DNA from: Zingiber officinale
Taxonomy: Eukaryota; Streptophyta; Magnoliopsida; Zingiberales; Zingiberaceae
Assembly (NCBI RefSeq): GCF_018446385.1
Contig: NC_055990.1
Location: forward strand, 27,675,891-27,739,890
DNA: 64,000 nt
Direction of reading: 5' to 3'
Part shown: piece by piece, positions 57,349-64,000 of the stretch
Layout of the letters: every line of letters starts with the position of its first letter
How positions within the stretch are numbered: position 1 is the first letter of the stretch
Program-made: the position numbers and the translations under genes
Notes under the pieces: generated by a model
The model's input: only the letters and a program-made list of their open reading frames with translations
The model's database searches: none
What the model was told of the DNA's origin: nothing

Positions 57349-58879
57349 CATTCCTACTAATTGTTTCAATAAGAGTTATGATGATTTCAATTTTTCTATT
57401 GAAAATTTTTATAAACAGTTGTTAAAAGTGAAAGAGAAAGGCATAATTTTGAAATATTGATAAAGAGATCGAGATCGGCTCTTATAATCCAAAAGCATGT
57501 GAGACAATGATCTGATAGGAAAATCTTTAATGAGCATTTGAATATTGTTTCAAAGAGAGGGGCAATGCCGAAACTCATTCAAGGTGGCAAATATAAAGAG
57601 AGGGTCAGCAAGTGAGCATGTTAAAGTTACTAAGGTAAGAGTTCCCGTCTTATTATGTAATCCCGACTATAACTAGGTGCACAATGGTATATAACCAAGT
57701 GGTCACATTGTGATTCCATGTCTCTTTCCAACTTTCACCTCACTCTTTCAATATTGCTCTAGTTGGTGATGGTATGCAACCAAATTGATATAACATGATT
57801 GTTATGTCTACTTCCAACTTCCCCCCATTTTCTTTTTGATTATTCACTATTTTCTACTGTTCAATTTAGGTATATAATGATATGTAGAATGATCTTGTGC
57901 TTTTGATTTGCAGGACACAAACAATGGGCAAAATCAGATTTGCCATGCTTTGGCAGAACTTCAAAGCCAGTTGCTGAAAATCGAAGCAGGAGAAAGAAGA
58001 AGAAAATGCTATGTTGAAACGTCACCTTCAGGAGTATGATATGAGGTGGTCAAACTATGAATCAAAAATGAAATCTATGGAGACATGGCAGAGTCAATTG
58101 AATTCTTTGCAGGTCAAAATTTCACTATTTTGATCTATGGAGTACCTAAATCCATGCTACTATTAACATAAAAATTATACCCTGTGAAGTTTCTTAAAGC
58201 ATACTGTGATTTAAATATTTTTCCATAGGACCAAAGGTTATCCATCTCTACTTTGAGGAAATGGTATAACTAACTGATTCTTCTCCTGCATCTATAACTA
58301 TCTTTTAAATCAACATCAATCTTGTGAAAACTAATATCACTAGAATTACTGTACTTTGTAAGCCAAAGTGAGATTATTAAGCATGCTTCCTCATTTACTG
58401 CTTTTTTTGTGCAGAGGAACCCTGCGGATGAAAGAAAAACCCATGGCTTGGAAGAAATATTAAAACGAAATGGAAGGCTGGAGACTTCTAAAGTTAACCA
58501 TTATTATGACTCTGAAGCTTCATCCGAGGTTCAATCACTGAAAGGGCATGCTATCAAAACTCCGGAAGAATTCTAATTCTGTGCCAGTGAGAAATCAAGA
58601 TACTACTTACAGTTCTGTTGTTCAACTCATCTAGGAGTTTGATCAGCAACAGGAGATATTTGATGATCATACTGTTTTAGTCGTTGGAGCAAAATCAGGG
58701 AAAGTTGGAGCCAACATAAACCATTTTCAAGAGCTTCAAGATCTGAAGACTCGTTTTTCTTTGTGGAAGAAGGATTACAAGATGAGACTAAGGAGGCTAA
58801 GATGGAGTTACTAAAGCTCGGCGACACTGAAGAGAAGGCGCACTGGAAACATTGGTGGTGCACTGCTAGAATAAAATAG
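57349..58879 (+). pseudogene. Class VIII myosin, decayed C-terminal exons
   Basis: Exon-like pieces with GT-AG borders at 57914-58112, 58229-58263 and from 58415. In two frames the first reads ALAELQSQLLK and EEENAMLKRHLQEYD, then MRWSNYESKMKSMETWQSQL. The second gives RLSISTLRKW. The last gives EVQSLKGHAIKTPEEF, then EFDQQQEIFDDH, then LKTRFSLWKKDYKMRLR and a tryptophan pair before the stop at 58879. This is the coiled coil and tail of plant class VIII myosins. A piece near 57480 (IIQKHVRQ) may be an IQ motif, calmodulin-binding, less certain. Frameshifts and stops (for example near 57990 and 58634) make it non-functional. Pairs with 18022-18415. Confidence 0.75.
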
Positions 58880-59525
58880 AATAAAATGATGCAGTTAACT
58901 GAATCAAATTGTTTTTTCCTCATATCGCAATTTCAATGACGCCATCACATTGTTATATGGTATCGGAACCACAAAGAAGCAAGCATGCATCAGTTGATTC
59001 AAATTTGCTTCTATATTCCTCATGTTCTGGTCATGAATCAAGCAGAGATTGCCCCTTTTAATTGAATTTGGGATGTTCATAGGTAGAGAAGATAGTGAAG
59101 TTTTGTGTATGAACTGCTTTATATCTTATATTATTTTAATTATTTTCTCATCTTAGTTTTCATTTTATCTCTCCCTTAATTAGTGAATCCTTGTAAGCTT
59201 ATTATGCATTGTCTTGGTGGAACAATATTGATGTCTTGAGTACCCATCTCTAGCAGCTTGTGAAACAACAGAAATTAGGAATATAATGGGGATAAAAAAA
59301 GATGGAAATTATTCCAAGCTTTATTTGAGAATATATTAGATTGGAGTAATTTGTACTTTTCTTTTTCTTTAGGAAAAGTTATTTCTTGAAATTTTCTTTG
59401 CATAGATGGCAAATTATTGGGATGATAATTCCATTTGTTACGGCATGAAGTGTAAATTATGATCCATGAATATCACAAAAATGTCAAAGTCACTAAATGG
59501 CAAAGAGACTGAGAAAGGTATACAT
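58880..59525. other. Intergenic between convergent genes
   Basis: AT-rich, holds the 3' ends of the myosin relic (+) and the LPAT gene (-). No further gene seen. Confidence 0.6.
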
Positions 59526-61112
59526 TTAAAAAACCTTCCTCTTGCTATGGAACAAACCATTTGAAGAGCCAAGTATTGGAGATGGTAGGACACCGAAGTA
59601 GGTAATGAACGATAGGTACGAACAGCTGAAGGCTACATAGATCTTGAACCAAATAGATGAGAAAAATGTCAAGTAGATGAAAGTGCTTGTTGAAACTATT
59701 ACCGTGAAGAATTTCACCAAGAACCCCCATGTAGAAATGTCTCCTTCAGTTCCTTGATTAGGGAAATGCCCATGAGTTGTAAAATCTGATAAGAGTTGAT
59801 CCTTAAACTTGAATCTATCAATCAACCAATTAGCTACTTCATTTTCTGATGTCGGAATCTCACATAGGGGAGCACGTCGAACATGAATATGGACTTCAGA
59901 AGGATCCACGCCAAAGAGATTATCGGTAAGAGTTGGACAGCGATGTTTGTAGCCAATGGTGATATCATATACTGCATACAACCAGCATCATTGTTATGGA
60001 TGAACAGAGACATGAATGATAAGAGCGGAATTAGGAAAAAAAAAACACTTCTGAAAGGCTGGTAGAAACTTCAGTGTAGCCAAAAGATTGGATTAATAAG
60101 AGCAATTTACCTGCATCTAAGGAATTTCTTAAAGCTTCCAAACATGCAAAGAATCCCTTCGTCTTTGGAATGAGAACATTTTTGAGAATAGGTAAGCCAT
60201 TCTCAGCTGCAAACTGTTGGCTCTTTATGCATTTCTTTTCACTGGGAGACACAGAGAGACCTGTCAGTACTAGCTTCAAAATTCCTTCAGGTATGATATT
60301 AACTAGAACAGGAAGATTATATTTAATGAAATACTCTGTAAGTTTCGATTGGATTGTGACAATTCTTAAGGTTGATTCATCACTAGGGAAACCAATATTA
60401 CTAAGATTAAAAAAAAGTGCATCACATGCGTTTCTGAACTTTTAGCAAGTGGCAGAAGACATGTAAAGGAACATTACGTATAGTCTGTGCCCTCAGGAAA
60501 AACAACAAGCCACAGAGGATCGCGAGGATCTTTAAGACTTGAAAGCTTCTCATGCATGATTGATTCATCAATTTCCCAGTTTCTCTCCACTGCAATGAAT
60601 TCAAAGATGTGAAATCCCCAGCCAAATATAGGCAACTTCATCAGACTGCTCTTAAGAACATACTTCAAGAATCCCAAGCGGCCCTTCCTCAAGGCAAGAT
60701 CCCACAAATACATCCAGTCAACCTCAGTTCTGTGGTTAGCAAAGACCAAAACTCTCTCTTTCATTGGCAATCTTTCACCAGAAAAAACCACCTTAGTTTT
60801 ATTTATTTTCTCAAATAGAAAGGGCCAGAGGGATAACCATGTAGCAAAGAGAAAGGAAGTTGATTTCCTACTGTAGTGCATGCTGAAAAGCCGGAGAAAG
60901 AGAGTGGTCACAGGGGCCCAATAAACAATCATCATAAAAGCAGTCGAAAGCAATATTATTAAGCACACCACACCCCTTATAATCCTCATAGTTGTCAGAG
61001 GACGGTGTCTCGGTTGGTCTTTCAATATGGCAGGCTCACAAATGTTCCTCTCTTTCTTGATTTCATTCAAATTTTCACCTCCTGAGGAGGTACAATGGTT
61101 AATACTTGACAT
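59526..61112 (-). CDS. 1-acyl-sn-glycerol-3-phosphate acyltransferase (LPAT4/5-like)
   Basis: Three exons with GT-AG borders and fitting phases: 61112-60478, 60241-60111 and 59971-59526, together 403 residues, normal for LPAT4/5. A hydrophobic segment lies at about residues 44-66, the catalytic NHRTEVD (NHX4D) at 126-132, the FPEGT motif at 205-209 (substrate binding), and two or more hydrophobic segments near the C-terminus (about 330-375). The enzyme transfers an acyl group from acyl-CoA to lysophosphatidic acid, giving phosphatidic acid, in the endoplasmic reticulum. The start was chosen because the upstream region is not conserved-looking and an [11 protein letters not shown] segment follows. 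Transcription comes from the right, and an intron in the 5' untranslated region is possible. No damage seen. Confidence 0.9.
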
Positions 61113-63559
61113 GTTTCTGAAATCTTTCTTAATGTCTAAATACCCAGGAAATTGATGATCCTCATAGTATAAACATAAGCATTTGAATATCCAAGTTAAA
61201 TTTCATTCAATGAACGGCAGAGACATTGATCTGAAGACCCACTGATGCTGCAAAAGGAAACCTGTGCATGAGCAAAGAATACATGTAAGAACATCAATTC
61301 AAACTGGACACAACTTTTCACATGACATAATCTTTAACCCAGCGTATTAAAACTACTAATCTTTCTCCCATACTTTGTAATAATACAGTATCCCTTAAAA
61401 GTATTAGTTATGTGAACATACAATATTAGTATCGGCTAGAAATTTCAGGCGTTCTGCTACATAACTACAATGAGGAAACATGCTGCATTTTCATTTGTAA
61501 AAACTAGACATATAATTTCTCCTTCCATTTTCACAGTATGGACAAGTAATTGCTCCGTCGTCAATTTGTAAATGAAGATGCAACAATTGGTCACGACAAT
61601 CCATCACGACTTACTCAAATGAAGAAGAAAAAATCTTCCCAATTCCTCACACAAGATTTGACAATAAAGAACATAGGGTGTTTTTGTAGGGCGGATCTGG
61701 TGGCGACTCCTGAAAACCTAGGTCAGACAAAAATTCAGAGTAGAGCTCCATGTTACTCTTCACTGCTGAAATCCTAGCCTAGTTCTGTTCTGCCACTCCA
61801 AGATGCCACCTTTACAACCCTGAATCCATTAACCAGCCCTACACCCTTTACAACCCTGAATCCATCAACCACCCTAGAGATCCAGGACCAATCGCAAACC
61901 ACTGCATGATCACATCGTCACCACGCGACTCCAACGCATGTTAACATACATTTACCAGTGTAGCATAGATAGAGCTTACTTTTCTCGAAGAAAAAAGTGA
62001 TGCCAAATTCAAATGAAGCAGATCTGATTAGCGTTAAACAAATTCGAATAGGAAGAACCTGGACAAGTGGCAGCAGAATCCTGTGGAGGCGAATCGGCTA
62101 GGCCTGTCGACGAACACGAAGAGAAGCGATGAGAAATTAGTGGTCGAGCAAATCGATGGAGACGGCGGCACATCGAGAGTTACAGCCGTAGAAAAGCCGT
62201 TCTCGGCGACTGCGATATATACCTATAATTTCTGAGGAATTTTCGCAATTTTTTAAAGAAAAACATATCAGTGGGCTTTTAAGTTGAGACGTCACCATCA
62301 AAAACCTACCTGTGTTCCTATTCAAGAAATCTCGCTTGGGCCCACTACTTATCGAATCATTTACCGGGTATTGCATTAGTTTTCTTGGGCAACGCCAAAA
62401 ACAGTGTACACAGAAGCATCTAATCGCATCCGAACCGTTGAGCTCCGCCAGAAACAATGTCTTATTTCTACGGACGGTTGAGATTAGAGAGCTAAATCTA
62501 ATATCATTTTTTAAATGTTTAACGTATTTAAAAAATATATGGATGATCTACTAAGAATAAATCAATGATAAGATTGTTCATCGAATAGGAAATACTTATT
62601 GGTTTGAGTTTATCAAAATATTTATTAATTGAATAAATAATATGTTCTTTGTTTTGAATTTTATAATAATTCTAATAATCTACCACAACATTCAAATTAT
62701 TATGGATTTAAATTTTCTCTATTCTTCCAATTTCAAACAGGAAACTCTTACGATTGATCGTCATACATCCAGGAGGCAATTGCCGACGGCAGCATGCAGA
62801 AATGGCTCTACTTACTATACCACGTCCGGTGGAGCTCACCGGCGATACTGAACTGTGCCAGTGTCGAAAGTTCTCTTTAATTAACAATTTTGAAATTGAT
62901 GTTGGCGATGATTTTGTGTTCTTCATTGGCATGAAGAGATGGAAGAAGAACTTGATTATGCGGCTAATTAAGTCCACGAGTCTTCTTCTTTGAATTTTTT
63001 TATACAAGATGTGAAGTGGATTATTTTTTAGCTGTATATATGTCGTCATATAAAAAATCATTGAACAAAGTATTTTTTATTTATTCATTATGGTAAAAAA
63101 AAAGATACTTTATGTTGAGAAATATTAAACGAGCATTTCATCCCAATTTTTTTAATTATCTTTTTATATACCCCGCCCATTCAACTCAATATTGATATAA
63201 TAAATTTGAAAAAAATATTAAATGATTAAAATTGACTTGATGTCATTTTTAATTATCCCCTTAATTATCTTACTATTTTATTAAAAATCTCTCCCATTTA
63301 CTAACTAGGTGAAGCCTAAAATACATTTACATTAATGTCCTTTTTTCTATTTACACTAAAATTAATTCCAAGGTTTATTAGTAATTTTACAAACGAAACA
63401 ATCAATGATCTAGAGTTCGAGACTCAACTACAACGTATTATTATGAATTTTCCTCATCATTAATTTTCTCTGGTTGTTTTATATAAAAAAAATATAGTTC
63501 TCTTTAGTCTCATATCTTAGAATTGACAACACTATAATCAAAGAACCTTCTATAAATAT
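61113..63559. other. LPAT 5' region and AT-rich intergenic
   Basis: 61113-62300 probably contains the 5' untranslated exon(s) and promoter of the LPAT gene on the minus strand; a gggccca motif occurs near 62337. From 62470 the sequence is AT-rich. A short GC-richer part at 62760-62860 has open frames on both strands but no recognisable domain. No other gene seen. Confidence 0.5.
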
Positions 63560-64000
63560 TGATCCTGTCCGAACGCTGACTCAACGGACGCTGGGCACGT
63601 GGCGCTCTCCGGTTTCCTATGTGGGTCTTCGACTGGTGGCACGAACCTCCGGCGTACCTGCACAGAAGTCGGGCCGGGAAGGGGTTCCCGGCGGCGACCC
63701 TCCGACGCTCAAGTCAGGTAAGCAGGCAGCGAAAAAGTGGCTCTCCAGCTATTAGAATGCGTCTCTCCGGCGAAGGATGAGGGCCTTTATATAGGGCAGC
63801 GGAGAAGCGAGTGCACACATATCGAGGTGTACACGTGTCCGTAGCTCATACCTCAGTAAGGGCTTGTCAGTGAGCTTACCTGACCCATACTGCTACAGTC
63901 CAAGCATGTCCTCGATGGGACAGCGGAACCCCCTGTCGCCTGATTTGGAGTATGACCATATCACGAAGCATGCCGGCTGTCAGAAGATGTCCCTTGTCTT
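63560..64000 (-). mobile_element. Partial LTR, runs out of the window
   Basis: Starts tgatcctgtccgaacgctga. On the minus strand a TATA box (ctatataaaggc, about 63785-63797) is followed by the transcribed part of an LTR ending at 63560. Relative of the fragment at 5513-5815. The rest of the element lies beyond 64000. Confidence 0.65.

Noticed and set aside
62708..62993. Open frames on both strands around 62760-62990
   Set aside because: No recognisable motif, no splice signals and no family resemblance; too weak to call a gene.

Overview
This is nuclear DNA of a flowering plant. The genes have introns, AT-rich non-coding sequence and plant-specific families (NPH3/BTB, class VIII myosin, a plant LPAT), and more than half the window is nested LTR retrotransposons. 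LTR sequences rich in GGCGCC boxes and gaccgagc/ggtcgg repeats look to me like Zingiberales (ginger/turmeric group) repeats; that is recollection, not a search result. No bacterial features, CRISPR arrays or tRNA/rRNA genes were seen.

Layout. 1-5.8 kb: gene relics (S-domain receptor-kinase fragment on +, LRR receptor relic on -, Harbinger-associated Myb/NAM-like relic on +) and an old LTR piece. 6.2-10.5 kb: an NPH3/RPT2-type BTB protein gene on -, which I assemble as four exons; exon 3 carries a frameshift and the last intron before it holds a MITE inside a MITE. 11.1-15.4 kb: a three-exon gene on - for a 106-residue, very basic, probably nucleolar protein. Its promoter has site II and telo-box elements, and its 3.8-kb second intron is filled with a Gypsy deletion derivative and tandem repeats.

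18.0-58.9 kb: a class VIII myosin gene on + reduced to a frameshifted first coding exon and decayed C-terminal exons. They are separated by a 37.7-kb nest of retrotransposons. The outermost layer is a decayed Gypsy element of Tat type (19227-56890, flanked by TATAT) with RNase H and integrase on + and antisense Transposase_28-like ORFs on -, present twice. Into it went a solo LTR (22579-25252, flanked by GTATT), a gag-only element (27411-31365), a Copia element with two 1998-bp LTRs (32254-41409, flanked by GGATG), and a gag-only composite with three LTRs and two internal regions (43398-53675, flanked by GATTC). The middle LTR of that composite was hit by a further gag-only element (46516-49826, flanked by GTTGG). 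Removing the inner insertions leaves about 11.6 kb, a plausible Tat element size. A SINE with a 17-bp target duplication lies in the surviving myosin 3' part.

59.5-61.1 kb: an apparently intact three-exon LPAT4/5-like acyltransferase gene on -. 63.6-64.0 kb: start of another LTR element that runs out of the window.

Only the LPAT gene and the small basic protein gene look fully functional. The NPH3 gene would be functional if its frameshift is a sequence error. The other coding traces are transposon proteins or pseudogenes.
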